DNA of 64,000 nt. Origin: Penicillium oxalicum. Lineage: Eukaryota; Ascomycota; Eurotiomycetes; Eurotiales; Aspergillaceae. Made by a program: the position numbers and the translations under genes. The stretch is from positions 1,736,001 through 1,800,000 of the forward strand of contig NC_064655.1 in assembly GCF_001723175.1 (NCBI RefSeq), written 5' to 3'. Positions within the stretch are counted from its first letter, which is position 1. Each line of letters opens with the position of its first letter. A model generated the notes under the pieces. The model was not told the origin of the DNA, ran no database searches, and saw only the letters and a list, made by a program, of their open reading frames with translations. Positions 33,455 through 46,300 of the stretch are shown here, piece by piece.

Positions 33455-33846
33455 ATGAAGCACCTCGCAGCCTACCTCCTCCTCGCCCTTGCTGGCAACG
33501 AGTCCCCCTCTGCCTCTGACATCAAGGAGGTCCTCTCCTCCGTCGGCATTGACGCTGACTCCGAGCGCCTCGAGAAGGTTGTCTCTGAGCTCCAGGGCAA
33601 GAACCTCCAGGACGTGAGTCGCCAAAAATTTACCAGCCACTTAGACCCCTGCGCATACTGACCAAATATCAATAGTTGATCTCTGAGGGTTCCTCCAAGC
33701 TCGCTTCCGTTCCCTCCGGCGGCGCTGCTGCCCCCGCTGCCGGTGCCGCCGCTGCCGGTGGTGCTGCTGAGGCCGCCCCCGAGGCCGCCAAGGAGGAGGA
33801 GAAGGAGGAGTCCGACGACGACATGGGATTCGGACTCTTCGACTAA
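33455..33846 (+). CDS. RPP2: 60S acidic ribosomal protein P2
   Basis: Stalk protein of the large ribosomal subunit; P1/P2 dimers recruit elongation factors to the GTPase centre. Two exons, 33455-33613 and 33676-33846, give 109 residues. The N-terminal dimerisation domain starts [20 protein letters not shown] and contains [20 protein letters not shown]. An Ala/Gly hinge follows, then the invariant acidic tail [12 protein letters not shown]. The [10 protein letters not shown] start distinguishes P2 from P1. P2 proteins of moulds are known as IgE-binding allergens. The Ala hinge and codon use (strong C-ending preference) are those of a highly expressed gene. Confidence 0.97.
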
Positions 33847-34625
33847 ATGCCTTCCTCACAAGCGCCTCAAAAATGACAAGTCGGGGGAACAGACATCTGG
33901 ATGGACTGGACAGTTTGCGAGTATCCTTCCGCGGCTGCTTCCTCACACGTGCATTGTTCAGGCTGTTTTGATGCAGTTACGAATTCTTCATATACGGGCT
34001 CTAAAAGGCTCCTAGTCAATGCAGATCACTCTGTCCTCCCAGCATTATCTTCAGTAAAAGTGCATGTAGATAGAACTTGGGCCGCGGGAAGGTTCGTGGT
34101 CTAGACTTGATACATTTTTCAGCGCGTACGTTGGTATAGGGCCAACACTCCACGCAGACTCTGAACTGAGCAGCGGATCCACCGAAATCCCCATGAGCTT
34201 TACATCCTTTACGCATGATTTGGGCGTCAGTCTTTTATTGTAAGTGACTGAGTTGTTGCGAGCTTGATATCATATCGTCTGCGATACGACTTCCTAATTG
34301 AATGGTCGATGGCGTATTCAGATTACCCTTTCGATTGATCGCATAATCATGTCTAGCATTTTGATTGGTGGAGGCTCCCATAATTCCCTGGTATTCTCGA
34401 ATTTAAATACGAGATGGACTCTGAAATGGTTTCAGTACTGTAACCCAAAAACGGAATAGTGTGTTAGGGCTTGACCTATCCGTCGCTTAGGCGAGCCCTG
34501 CCCACCTCACCAGTGGCAGAGGGACTAGGCGGCCGCTCAGCGACACGACAACCCACCCGACAACCCATCTTCCTTCGCTTTTCGAGATTCGTTCGGAAAG
34601 CGCGCTCTAAGGAAACACCGCAAAA
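33847..34625. other. Spacer between two ribosomal protein genes
   Basis: 3' region of P2, about 780 bp in all, and the upstream region of S15. No coding frame is supported. Confidence 0.5.
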
Positions 34626-35638
34626 ATGGCCGACATCGAATACGTGAGTTTTGCTACCATTTTTTGTGGTTGTTTCACGATCCGCTAATGATCTTCTCAA
34701 CAGAACGCCGAGGAGGCTGCCGGTACGTTCTTACACCACTACTCTCACCACCTATCCCGATCGCCTATATCATCTGCACGCGTTCTCGAATCACTACTCG
34801 TCTCGAATGTTTCGATTATGCGCCATCAGGCATAGGGTTTCGATGAAAGGACGATCGGGGACATTTTGAACTACGTCGATTCGAGGGGACACAGCACGAA
34901 TGCAGACATTTTTGCGACACAACAAAAGAGAATCCACATCGCTGACAGACTGTTCGGTTTACAGAGATCAAGAAGAGAAGACAGTTTCGCAAGTTCTCTT
35001 ACCGCGGCATTGACCTCGACCAGTACGTTTCACCTCCCATACCACCAAAATTTTTCGCAGTACGCGCCTGGCACGACCGAGATTCGTCCGTTGATGGTTT
35101 ACCAATCACCGCAATGGCTCCGGACTTACCTGGTTTTGCCATGGCAAATGTTGCATACTACAAGCCTACTTTTGAAATATCCGGAGGGGATCTAATTCGA
35201 TGCACAGGCTCCTCGACCTTTCCTCCGAGCAGCTCCGCGATGTCGTCCACGCCCGTGCCCGCAGACGCTTCAACCGCGGTCTGAAGCGCAAGCCCATGGG
35301 TCTCATCAAGAAGCTCCGCAAGGCTAAGCAGGAGGCCAAGCCCAACGAGAAGCCCGATCTCGTCAAGACTCACCTCCGTGACATGATCATCGTCCCCGAG
35401 ATGATTGGCTCCGTCATCGGTATCTACTCCGGAAAGGAGTTCAACCAGGTCGAGATCAAGCCTGAGATGGTTGGCCACTACCTGGCTGAGTTCTCTATCT
35501 CTTAGTACGTTTCGCCATCCCCGGATCCAATACGATCATCTCTTCTCATGATACTAACAACCCTGCAGCAAGCCCGTCAAGCACGGTCGTCCCGGTATCG
35601 GTGCCACCCACTCTTCCCGTTTCATTCCCCTGAAGTAA
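34626..35638 (+). CDS. RPS15: 40S ribosomal protein S15 (uS19)
   Basis: Small-subunit head protein near the decoding centre. Five exons, 34626-34643, 34704-34722, 34965-35022, 35208-35504 and 35569-35638, give 153 residues, the fungal norm. It reads MADIEYNAEEAAEIKKRRQ, then [19 protein letters not shown] and [19 protein letters not shown]. It continues with [19 protein letters not shown] and [15 protein letters not shown], and ends [12 protein letters not shown]. Exons 1 and 2 are tiny (18 and 19 nt), which is common in fungal ribosomal protein genes. The introns are long for this organism (60-242 nt). I looked for C/D or H/ACA snoRNA boxes in them and saw no convincing set. Confidence 0.97.
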
Positions 35639-37224
35639 ACGATTCGAACGATTCCCCTTGGAGTGGCGAGTGGTGGAGATGGTGCTTGGATCGGAAAAAA
35701 TGGGAGCCAGTCTTGTCCCGACTGGATTCTCTCTATTCAGCTTGTATTTCCAGAGCGGAGCAGCTGTTTCCATTTCAAATTAAGAGCTTGTCGGCATGAT
35801 ACAAAAAAAATCATTTGGGACCTTGCCTCTCTCTCAAGTCTCTGTCCTTACGCGACAGAGCAAACGGATAAGGATTCTTATCCCTGGTTTCTTTTTTGGG
35901 TGCTAGGGAATGGAGTTCAATTTATGATATGATTATTTTGAAAGCTTTCAAATACTCGACGTGTAGATTCTCGAAAGCCGCCCGACTCGTAGATTTTCAA
36001 TTCATTTATCGTGTTCCCCGTGTTCGAGACATAATGAGGAGCGCCGCTTACACCATGCTTGATCGGGCTACTTCCAATCTGGAGGTCGTTCCCTCCAGTT
36101 CCATCTGCAATACACCATCGATTATGCTTAAACTTAGGGGGGGTCGGATAGCAACCTCACCACATCTCTCGGTGGGTATCATGGAGTGATTGGAGAGCTG
36201 CGCACTTGTTCCCGCTGGCTGAGCTCTCTAGGGTTGCCTCTTGGGATGACCTAAGACTACCGGATGTAGCCAACAACACATCTTCGATCGAATCTGGGAA
36301 AAAGCAAATTACTTGAATGACATGCGTGTTGGATATACCTATAGCCAGGATGACCCTCGTCTAGGTACCTAAGAGGCATCCACGGACACCAAACGTCGCA
36401 CTTCTGATCGTGATCTAGGTGTCTCTCATCAAATCAGGTCCACCGCCTACCATCCCGGACACTAGATAGCCCTACGATCATACATAGTGTGAGAGCGGTC
36501 ACTGTCGCGATGCATCCGGTATCAGGCTGGCACTAAGTTCAGCGAACCAAGATCAGTGCGAACCCAACATATGACGATGAGTGGAGTGTCGGAGATATCG
36601 CGGGATTTATGTTCAGTATCTGTAGCACTTTACTCCAGCTATGGGCAGGATCGACCGAGGGTGCCGACAGCGCCGAAAGTGCCGATCGTGCACTCCACTG
36701 TGCACCTTGACGATAGCCGACATGCGTGCAGTAGGCAGTCAAGGGATCGCTCGAGGCCCAGGGCTCAGTTGCGCTGGAGGCAGCACTTACATTGAAAATT
36801 CCACTGAGATAGGTCGGCGCTGAGTGTCCACCTCATCTTGCACTCGATTGTTTTCTGCTTGACCGTGTGAGGCGACCAGTCTTGCACCGAGAGATGGTTT
36901 CGGTTACCATTGGCCGAGCGTGGGTGTCGCTCCACGAGAGGGCCGAGGCTGCCCGCTTCTTGGAGAACCGATATTTCCAGTGCGGAGAAAGCCCCCCGCC
37001 CTATTTAGACATACGGACCCTCTGCGCTTGGCATGGTTTTTTGATTTCTTTCCCTCAACTTATCAATTACCTTGAGGCTCCTCACAGTGGTAACAATTGC
37101 GTTGAATCTCACCTTTCAAGGGGCCTTCTCTCCTTTTTTTTTTGTTGTCGACTTTCTTTCGCGTGACCATCTTCCACTCTTCTGCGCCTTGTCTTCTTGC
37201 GCACGTGGTTCTTTTCCCAGCAAC
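35639..37224. other. Spacer, 1.6 kb, no gene seen
   Basis: 3' region of S15, then non-coding sequence and a CT-rich leader for the ligase gene. A perfect TAGGTACCTA palindrome lies at 36362-36371. Confidence 0.5.
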
Positions 37225-39086
37225 ATGCCCGTCTCTTCCCCTTATCCGCCCGTCGACATCCCCGACGTCGATCTCTGGTCGTTCTTGTTTGAGCGCAAAG
37301 ATAGGCCTTTCCCCGATGACAAGAGTAAGTGGATCTGGAGACTGATTTGGGGGAGCTGAAATAACCGATAGACCTTGCGCTGACATCTTCCAGTCCTCTA
37401 TCAAGATGCCGACACGAAACGCTACTATACATATGCGTCGTTGAAGAATGCGTCTCTTGATTTCGGCAAAGGCCTCAAGGCTCTTTACGACTGGCGCAAG
37501 GGCGATGTTCTGGCCCTGTTCACTCCGAACAGCATTGACACCCCGGTGGTGATGTGGGGTACTCTCTGGGCAGGCGGTATCATCTCACCGGCCAACCCAG
37601 CATACACGGTTGACGAACTTGCCTTTCAATTAAAGAATTCAGGAGCAAAAGCCCTCGCGACGCAAGTATCAGCTTTGACAGTGGCTACGGCTGCGGCGCA
37701 AAAGGTCGGTATTCCAGAGGATCGGATCATCCTGTTGGATGACGAGCGAGACCCAAATGCCCGAGTCAAGCACTTCACATCCGTCCGAAACATCTCCGGT
37801 GCCACTCGGTTCCGTCGGCAGAAGATCAAAGCAGACACAGATCTGGCGTTCTTGGTCTACTCTTCAGGGACTACCGGTGTGCCAAAGGGCGTCATGCTGT
37901 CACATCGCAATATCGTTGCCAATGTATTGCAGCAAGCCGTTGCTGAGGGAGGTCATCTGAGCTGGAATGGAGGGCCAGATGGCAAAGGCGATCGTCTCTT
38001 AGCGTTTCTCCCATTTTATCACATCTACGGTATGTTCTGGCGGTTGTGCGCATTCATTACCCAGCCTTTTTTTTGTTTTTGTTTTTGTTTTTTCTTTCAA
38101 ATCTCGGGCCTAGAACTAACTCATCCTCAAAAGGTCTCACGTGTCTCCTCACTCAAGCCTTGTACAAGGGTTATCACTTGATTGTGATGAAGAAATTCGA
38201 GATTGAGAAATGGTGTTCTCATGTCCAGGATTTCAAGGTCACTTTCAGCTATATCGTCCCTCCGGTCGTTCTTCAATTGGGCAAACACCCTGCCATCGAC
38301 AAGTACGACCTGTCCAGTATACGCATGATGAACTCGGGTGCTGCACCACTCACCCAGGAGCTGGTGGAGAACGTGTACAAGCGCATCAAGGTCGGAATCA
38401 AGCAGGGTTACGGGCTGAGCGAGACCAGCCCCACCACGCACTCCCAGCGATGGGAGGATTGGCATGACCACATTGGCTCCGTGGGATGCCTGATGCCAAA
38501 CATGGAGGCCAAGTACATGACGATGCCCGAGGATGGGTCCGAGCCCCGTGAAGTTGCCGTGGGAGAAGTGGGCGAATTGTCGGTGCGCGGTCCCAATGTC
38601 TTCTTGGGTTACCACCAGAATCCCGCCGCCACGCGGGAGTGTCTGTCCGAGGATGGCTGGTTCCGCACGGGCGATGTCGGTTACCAAGACGCCAAAGGCA
38701 ACTTCTTCATCACCGACCGGGTCAAGGAGCTCATCAAGTACAAGGGTTTCCAGGTGCCACCCGCGGAGCTGGAAGGTATTCTGGTCGACAATGAGGGGAT
38801 TGACGACGTTGCCGTCATCGGCATCGAAAGTGAGGCCCACGGGTCCGAAGTGCCCTTGGCCTGCGTGGTCCGAAGTGCAAAGAGCAAGACCTCTGGTGTG
38901 AGCGAGGCCGATGAGGCGGCCAGCATTGTGAAATGGCTCGACAGCAAGGTTGCGCCTCACAAGCGTCTCCGTGGTGGTGTCCGCTTCGTGGACTCTATTC
39001 CCAAGAACCCCAGTGGAAAGATCCTGCGTCGCCTACTCAAGCAACAATTCAAGGACGCGGGCAAGGGTCCCCGGGCGAAGCTCTAG
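37225..39086 (+). CDS. Peroxisomal acyl-CoA ligase, 4-coumarate-CoA ligase-like
   Basis: Adenylate-forming enzyme that activates a carboxylic acid with ATP and joins it to coenzyme A. Exons 37225-37324, 37394-38029 and 38134-39086 give 562 residues. Motifs in order: phosphate-binding loop YSSGTTGVPKGV near 189; GYGLSETSPTTH near 337; GWFRTGDVGY near 421; YKGFQVPPAELEG; and the catalytic-lysine block PKNPSGKILRR near 534. The C terminus is AKL, a type 1 peroxisomal targeting signal. Fungal proteins of this build include 4-coumarate- and phenylacetate-CoA ligases, including the penicillin side-chain enzyme; substrate cannot be assigned here. There is no biosynthetic cluster around it. The next gene, a Rossmann protein, converges on it. 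Confidence 0.92.
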
Positions 39087-39332
39087 CCATTTTTTCTGTC
39101 CTTGTCGTTTCCCAGATACCACATTCATGATATATCGAGCACTGAAATAGATAAAGATGACTTGCAAACTATCGTACTCGGTGACGAAGCTATTGTTCCC
39201 AGTCCTGTTCCCTCCATCACGCTAAGACCTTCGAGCCCCAGGGCCTGGTCCCCCTCTCACTAAGTATCCATGGCCCGTTCGCCCCTTCGTCACGTAGATG
39301 CTTTTCTTTTTTTGCCGAGTCATATCACACAA

Positions 39333-40302
39333 TCACGGAAAGAATCGCTTCACCATGCCCTCGACATCCTCTCCCTCGACAGCATCCACCTTGTCCTTTG
39401 CTACCCTCTCCACCGCCTTCTCCACGTCCTCCTCTCCATTCACCAGATCATACCAACCCTCCGTGTCAGCCCGTGCCAACAACATGTCCGCCACAATCGC
39501 CACATCCTCCCGCGTCACCGTGCCCCTACCCTTTGACGTCTTCCCCAATTCCACCCTCCGCGTCGCCGGCTCATCAGTCAACGTCCCCGGCCGCAGATTG
39601 ATCGCCTGGAAAGGCCGCGTTGCCCCGGGCTCCTGTTTACGCTTGACCGCCAACGCAACCATATATTCGTCGGCTTCCTGTTTGGCCTTGGCGTAGGTCG
39701 GCAGAACTTGGCTGTTGACATGGACGATTCCCGCCCATTCCTCGTCGGGCATCCAGGTCGGCTGCTTCTTACGGCTGCCCAGATAGGAGACCATGAGAAA
39801 TTTGGAGACGTGGGGGGAGGCAAACGAGGCGGTCATGAAATGTTTGGCGGCTTCTTGGTCGATGGCGATAGTGTTGGAGGGTCCACCTTTGCCGCCGGCG
39901 CCTGGAAAGGGAAAAAGGAGGAGTAGATATGTCAGCACGAAACCATTCTTCCAATATCTCTATTGTCTCTCTCATCAATAGAATTGAAAAAAAAAAGCAA
40001 AGCAAACAAGTCTATCTTGACAACAGGCGTTGTCCGCCCTCGGGGTACATACCAGCAGACCAAACTACATAATCGGGCTTCGTTGTGAGAAGGATTTCCT
40101 GAGCATCGGCCGCACTCTTGATCTCCGCCAAGCTGGAGATGAGGACACCCAATTTGCCTTTGCGCTCTTTGCCCAAGTTGAGGATCTCCTTCTCATGGTC
40201 GGGGTTCCGGACCACGCTGGTCACGGTCCAACCTCGGTTAAGAAGAAGGGGCGTGAGGTGCAGGGCCACTTTGCCATGGCCGCCGAGAAGAAGAACATGC
40301 AT
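39333..40302 (-). CDS. Rossmann NAD(P)-binding protein, atypical SDR
   Basis: Two exons, 40302-40053 and 39901-39333, give 272 residues. The start MHVLLLGGHGKVALHLTPLL carries the dinucleotide-binding glycine motif GGHGKVA right at the N terminus, then VVRNP as the second-strand end. VVWSAGAGGKGGPSN spans the splice joint and matches the family's SAGAGGKGG-type loop. Later segments are IDQEAAKHFMTASFA, FLMVSYLGSRKKQP, a YAKAKQEADEYM helix giving a Tyr-x-x-x-Lys-like pair, and NLRPGTLTDEPATRRVELG. This is the NmrA/YwnB-like group of atypical short-chain dehydrogenases found widely in fungi as an NAD-dependent epimerase/dehydratase. No substrate can be given. It ends 246 bp from the ligase stop, so the two are convergent and not co-transcribed. 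Confidence 0.88.
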
Positions 40303-43300
40303 TTTGGTGGGAGGGGTCGCTGGTGTTGCAGATTCAGCGGAGAATGAGAATGAATTCAGGAATTAGGATGGTAAGTCAAGCGCATAGAGGTTTAGTAGGA
40401 TGGCGGATTGTTTCGGAGTGTACTTTGAGCTTTTGCGGGGGGCGTGATCGCTCTGCGTGCGGATCCTATGGCGTCATTCCCTTGGGGATGATCACCACTT
40501 TTCGGATGGAATGGAAGGGAGCGAGTATCATTGAATCGAGGAGACTGGCATAGTCTGTCTTGATTTTTGGTTGAAGAGAATCAACATTGGGGCTTTCTCA
40601 CAAGAGATGGTGTGAATTTTGAAAACACACGCGCTGCTGAACCGGATACAGTCCCGGGGGAATAGGCGTGACTTTAGGGAGCAGCGACCTCTTGGACCAT
40701 GTCGATTGACCTCCAGAGAAGTCTTCTGGCATTAACCACTCACTCTCCATCCAAGTCCAAGTTGGCCCGGTCCGCAGACGCGACGTTTGCGACGCCCATA
40801 ACTTCCAATGTGACACTGACAAGATAACATAGCGAGTCAAGTAGAAGAAAACGCGCCAACAATAGCCTCGTACGATCAGGACCGCCTCATTCTAGGGAGA
40901 CACCTTGACCTGCCAGGAAGTATATTAATCATGATTTCCTCTTCATCTCCATCAGGTTTTCTTCCTTTGGAAACCCTCGAATCACTGTACTCATCATATC
41001 GACCTTCCCCGCAAATAGCGTTCGTCTAGCCCGATCTTGGCTCGTGGGACAACGCAATCTACCGCGTCCTGCCATTGCGCCAACCCTGAGGCGACGGTCT
41101 CGACCGCCCCCGGTTTGCAGAATATCCACTCCTCTTCAGGATTGACCAAACCCTTGTGCTTTACCTATCCTATCGGCCTCGCCGGGTGGCTTAGGGAAAC
41201 ACATGTGTGTGGCAAAGCCTTCCTCTCGTTGTTTTACCTGGACGATGGGGCACCCTCGGCGATGTCCCGTTTCGTGCAAGCGTGGTCAGAATCCGGATGA
41301 GCGTCAGTCGCGGCAGAAATAGGTCCGAAGTATTGATGAGCATACAGTTGAGTACTACAGAGAACTTGTCCAGCCATATCTTCAACCAGCAAACAAGTTT
41401 GTGTGGATTCCTAGCTGGCCGATGAGGTTAGGATTCTTTCTCCTGAGAGGCTAGGGCCAACTGCTCATGTTGCCTGATTACTCTTTCATTCTTTACTTTC
41501 TCTGTCCGCCTTCCGACTGGAGGGAGATTGTCTTGCATCAAAGCATCAGCTCCGTCGCATGAAAATCGGCTGAGGAGGAATCGCGTAGGTCCCTGTGCGC
41601 TTGACTTCGAACGTCAGATCATCACGTTGCATTCCAACCTGTATAGCCTTCAGCTGATGGATTGAAGTTAGCTCGAGACAATCATGGCCGGCTCAACGGC
41701 TGACAGATAGATCTTGGAGTTACGGATCAAAACCATCAAATATTTCTGGGGCTCTAACTATGAGCTGCCATTGCGACCTATTGGTGACTGTTCTGAAGTG
41801 TAGGCTGCAGAGTCTACCTTCTCCGAGCAGTGGCAGACTGGAGAAAAGAGAAGAAAGAGCATCGGTAGTCGAATTCTGTTGATAATGTATCCTGTATGAA
41901 TATCCAGATAATCAGAATCTCTTCGGTCTGATTTGCTCCACCACCACTGAAGGATACTCGCTGGATACTGCTTGAATATACATATTGTTCACGTGATCAA
42001 GCAGCCAGGGCCCCCTGTGGCCTACCTTTAGTGGTGGGCTCGAATTCAATCAGATCCGGTGGAGTTCTCTTCTTTAGGGTTTCGCTTGAGGAGGTGATTA
42101 TTGTTCAGCGCTGGAGCTGTAAAGTCTCATGGTGAACATTTTGATGGATCCAGAGGCCATCAGAGGTCCCTGCGCTGTGAAATATAACATACGATACAGT
42201 AACGGTTCATTCTCGCCTAGCGTAAGGGGAGGAGGTTCGATATCTGATGATTCTAGATTATATCTGATTGGTTCATTTTGGATACCTGGGAGCCATCTAT
42301 TATAATTCTTTTCCGCTTCATTCAAATTTCCACTTATTACTTCAATCATTTTCCATATATTCGAGATCCATACTGTACAATACAATACATACATTTTTCA
42401 TCCAAATTCCTACCTACTCAAACTTCTCAAACCTCAACTGATTACTAACAAGCCTCCACCATTTCACTTTCAGTATTCATCATCCACCCAAAACCCAGGA
42501 CTGGACCCAGGCCCCCATCCACTTTCGGGCAGCTTTGAAATTACAAGTGCCAAGACGCCCCATACACGCTTAGGGCTTTAGTCAGGGGCACTAGTTTGGC
42601 GAGAGCCAATCCCAGTTGACGAAGGGCAAACTAGAAAGTCGTTATGTGGGTCGAAACTCGCCCAGTGCCGCAAGCCAAAAAAAAAAAGGAAAGAACAAGA
42701 AACCCCAGGAGAAGAAAACATCGAAATCTGTCATTTGACTCATTTCCCTACCTGGATCATGATAATTTACTGTATCTTTCGGCATTTTCTCTCGCTACGG
42801 TATGCACTAGTATTGTATCTACCGGGCTTTTTTTTTCTGTAGTTGAAATTGGGACAATTTCCACCTAGGACAGGACCTGAGGTGTCAAGAACTCTAGCTC
42901 CAGAGCAGTGTCTTCTGCAGCGGTACATAGGTTTGGCAGCATGGATGTGTAGATGACTCGTGTTCTCAATATTTGTAGTCTAAATCCCTGAATGCTCTTG
43001 CATTATAAATTGTGAAATCTTATTTCGAATGCTCACGGTCACTTTCAAGGGCTGGAATCGGGTTGAATGAGCCTTTTCCCGTCGTCTGAGTTCTTTTCTG
43101 TCGTCCACCGTTCAGCCGCATAGGTCGGTCGTGTGTGATATATCCGGCGCGGGTCAATCAGTGCCAACTGTCAAGTCGACCACACTATGGAACCAGGCTA
43201 GATATCGAACTTAAGATCGGGCTTATTTACATAGGTACCTACTAGGTGCGGTACAGAGAATAGGCGATTCATTGATATAGTAAAATTTCCTTGGGTGGTT

Positions 43301-46300
43301 CCTTGGAGAAGAAAGAGAATTCAGATATCACCATTCAACCTTGTAACCGGGTCCGGGTCCGGGTTATTAGATCATTCGGTTCATTCGACCTGGCAAGTCA
43401 CCAACTTGGTATCGGCACGAGATAAGCCGTACCCTGACCGAATCAACCTCCACGCCTTTCTCCTGTCCACCTCCATCCTGGACATGGTGTTCCCACCCAT
43501 ATCACGGTGCCCTCACGTTGATCAATTCATAGAAATGATCAAACCCCCACCGTCTACTTCCTTCATGTTATCCAGCAGACCAAAATACGAGTCAGATTCT
43601 CCAGATTACCCATTCACATCCATTAAACCTGTCAAAGTATATCCCACTTTCAACAGATTAATATTCAGCCACAGTCCCCGACACCTCCAATCAACCTCGA
43701 AGCAGGTATACCCATACAGCCAGACAAGAAACGCCCCCCAAAATCAAGGTCCAACACCAACCGTCAAATCTCGTTTGGATAATTTCCAATCGAAACTCCA
43801 TCGCTCCGCTCACCATGTTGTGGCTTCCGGCGACCGATATTACATGTTCCAGATGGCCGGGTCTTATGGACAGTGCGTGAGAGCCCATGATCTCATCGTC
43901 CCACCCCCGCTGGACCTGCAGGTCTGCAGGATTCTAAACATTCAAAAAGAATGATGCAAGTGGCCCTAAGGTTGGGTTGGAAAAGTGGGAATAAACAGAG
44001 AAAATAAAAAAAAGTCATAGATGTGAAACGTAGTGACCGATCGAGATATTAATGTATTGAGGAAAATTGGAGATCGCTTGGCGGTCGGTTGTACTGTAGT
44101 CATCCCAAATCTAGTAGGAGTAGTAAGAGCTAGACTTCGGATCGGGTACGTTATTAAGGTGCGCTCTCGATGCCTGGCTAGCTTGAATCCTGTGTGACCT
44201 AGAATCTACGATGGGATTTTGTGGCTACGGTACGGTGCTTTCAAGTAGCAGATAGCGTATAATGTATAGATAGGTGACTATGCACTCGTGTACATTGTTT
44301 TGCGACTGCGAAGATTGACCTAAAGGAGGGAGTGAAAAAAACGTCCCATAGAGATGAAATTACCAAGGCAAGATGGATTCAGTTCACACAATCGCAGGAG
44401 TAAACTTTCGGGAGCGGAAATTGACAGGGCCTTGGACACGGGACACACACGGAAAGTGGCACTGGGCAGCTGGATCAGGTGAAGAAGAGGGTCATTTCAG
44501 GGTCGGATCCATTCAGCCGATTGATTATCTCATCAATGCATCAGATCATCTTTCCAATAGAATGCAGGACAGTACCATGTATGAGGATCTGTATGATTCG
44601 GAGAAAAAGCATGGTTATCGAAGCAGCAAAAAAAAGGGGGGGGGAGTCACCGTTGACGTTTACAATCGACTTTGTTGGCAGTCGGAAAAAACATGCGGTG
44701 GAGTATCAGCCGCACCCTTGCCACAGGTCCTGCATTGATCGTTGATACTGCGGGAGGCAATCGACAGACCTTACGCTGCTCTACCGTAGGTGCAGCCGGA
44801 TGGAAGCTGAGGGTGGAGAAACCTCTGCATGATTGAATACATACAGTATAGGCATTTTCATGCAGCCTTTCCCCCGCGGCCATGCAAGGAGCGCAATCGA
44901 TTATTGATTTGAATTGTAAGCAGTTGTACATCCTGTACCCGCATCCTACGTCATGGCTCTTGCCAGGCTCAACAAGAAGATCATGAATTGGAGTTGTTGA
45001 TTTTGTGTGAGAGTTTGATATCAGTCTGGTTGCTTGCCGTTCGGCTCCATTGAACGGAACTTCGTTCGCTAGTGTTTTGGGAGCAGACAATTTCCCGACT
45101 TTGTCTTTCCCCCCACCGGTGCGCCCGTTGGGAACGGAGTTAGGTGCCCAGGTAGGCAGCTCGAAAGCTTAAGCCACACAGTCCTTTCCACGGAACGAGG
45201 ATGCAATGTCCGCGATCCGTCGTTTGCCCTCCGGGAACTGGCGTCAAAAGTACTGCAGAGAAATCCCCCGTAATCTCCTTGACTTGCACCCGCTTCTCGG
45301 TTACACAAGACTTAGTCTAGATTTGTTACATGTCCGGACCCTCGGTATAACTAGAACCCCCAAAGACGGAAGCTAGAAGCGCTAGTGCGAGATGGACGGT
45401 CAATTGAGTTCATGGAATTGGAATGGACAAGGCCGGCTTTGAACCTCTCGATAGGGCCCAGCGGGCCAGAGAAGCTTACAGTCCATAGTTCGATGGTACC
45501 TCTGCCCATCCGCTCCAGCAGGTCCAGGCCCCATGTCCATGGAGCCGCCAGACTTGGGGCTCCAGGGCTCTTGTGCCGATTTCTCGGTCGATTTGTCTTG
45601 TCTGCAACTGAACGTCTGAAGACAGTTGGTCCCCAGACGGACGAGAAACACCCCACTAATTTCAGCCACGGTCAAGATCGTTCTGTTTCGTCTGGATCGC
45701 TTCATGGTCGCCCCGCGGGGGGGCATGACAGCCGAGTTCGTTCTCGCTGAATCATCGGTCACTCATCGCCGTATAGTTATGGACTCATGGAGAAGTCAAC
45801 CCCAACTGAACCTCGCTAGGAACCGCGGCCCATTCGCGGCGGTGGTGGTGGGCTCTCCAGCCTCGGGTCCACATGCCACGAGATAGGCCCGTGATTGTGA
45901 AGGGGTCGAGTCCTGCGCTGCAAAGGAACGGAGCAGTACAGACTACAAACCATGCATGATGCGATGACCCCGTGAATCGAGGAGCGGAAGAAAAAAAGAA
46001 GGACCATGGTCTACGCTCCAAGCATTTGAACGGTCGATTGCATCGGAATTCTTCACGCAGTGGTCCCCATCCCTCCAAGTTCCACAGGTGCGGGATGTCA
46101 GTTTGTCAAAAGTGAGCAATGGAGCATTCATTTCCCGTTCCACTCGTCCTAGTCAATTGAGTGGCCGTTATGACCGTCATTTAGTCCAGTCGATGGGCGA
46201 TGTGCAGTGAGCAACACTCGGGCAGTACAGTACAGACGTGAGCAGTCAGGACTCCAGACTCTGCGAGTCAGTCGACGGGGAGGGACCGCAGGACAAAGTG

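Noticed and set aside
34723..35207. Possible snoRNA in the long introns of ribosomal S15
   Set aside because: A GATGAAA resembling a C box is present, but no matching D box or terminal stem was found.
29647..39086. A secondary-metabolite cluster around the acyl-CoA ligase
   Set aside because: The neighbours are housekeeping genes; there is no synthase, transporter or pathway regulator.
43295..43954. 219-codon open frame in the gene-poor region
   Set aside because: The start codon appears not to be ATG, composition is not protein-like and no motif is visible.
45351..46078. Overlapping open frames on both strands
   Set aside because: Frames overlap each other on both strands, which points to stop-poor local sequence, not to genes.
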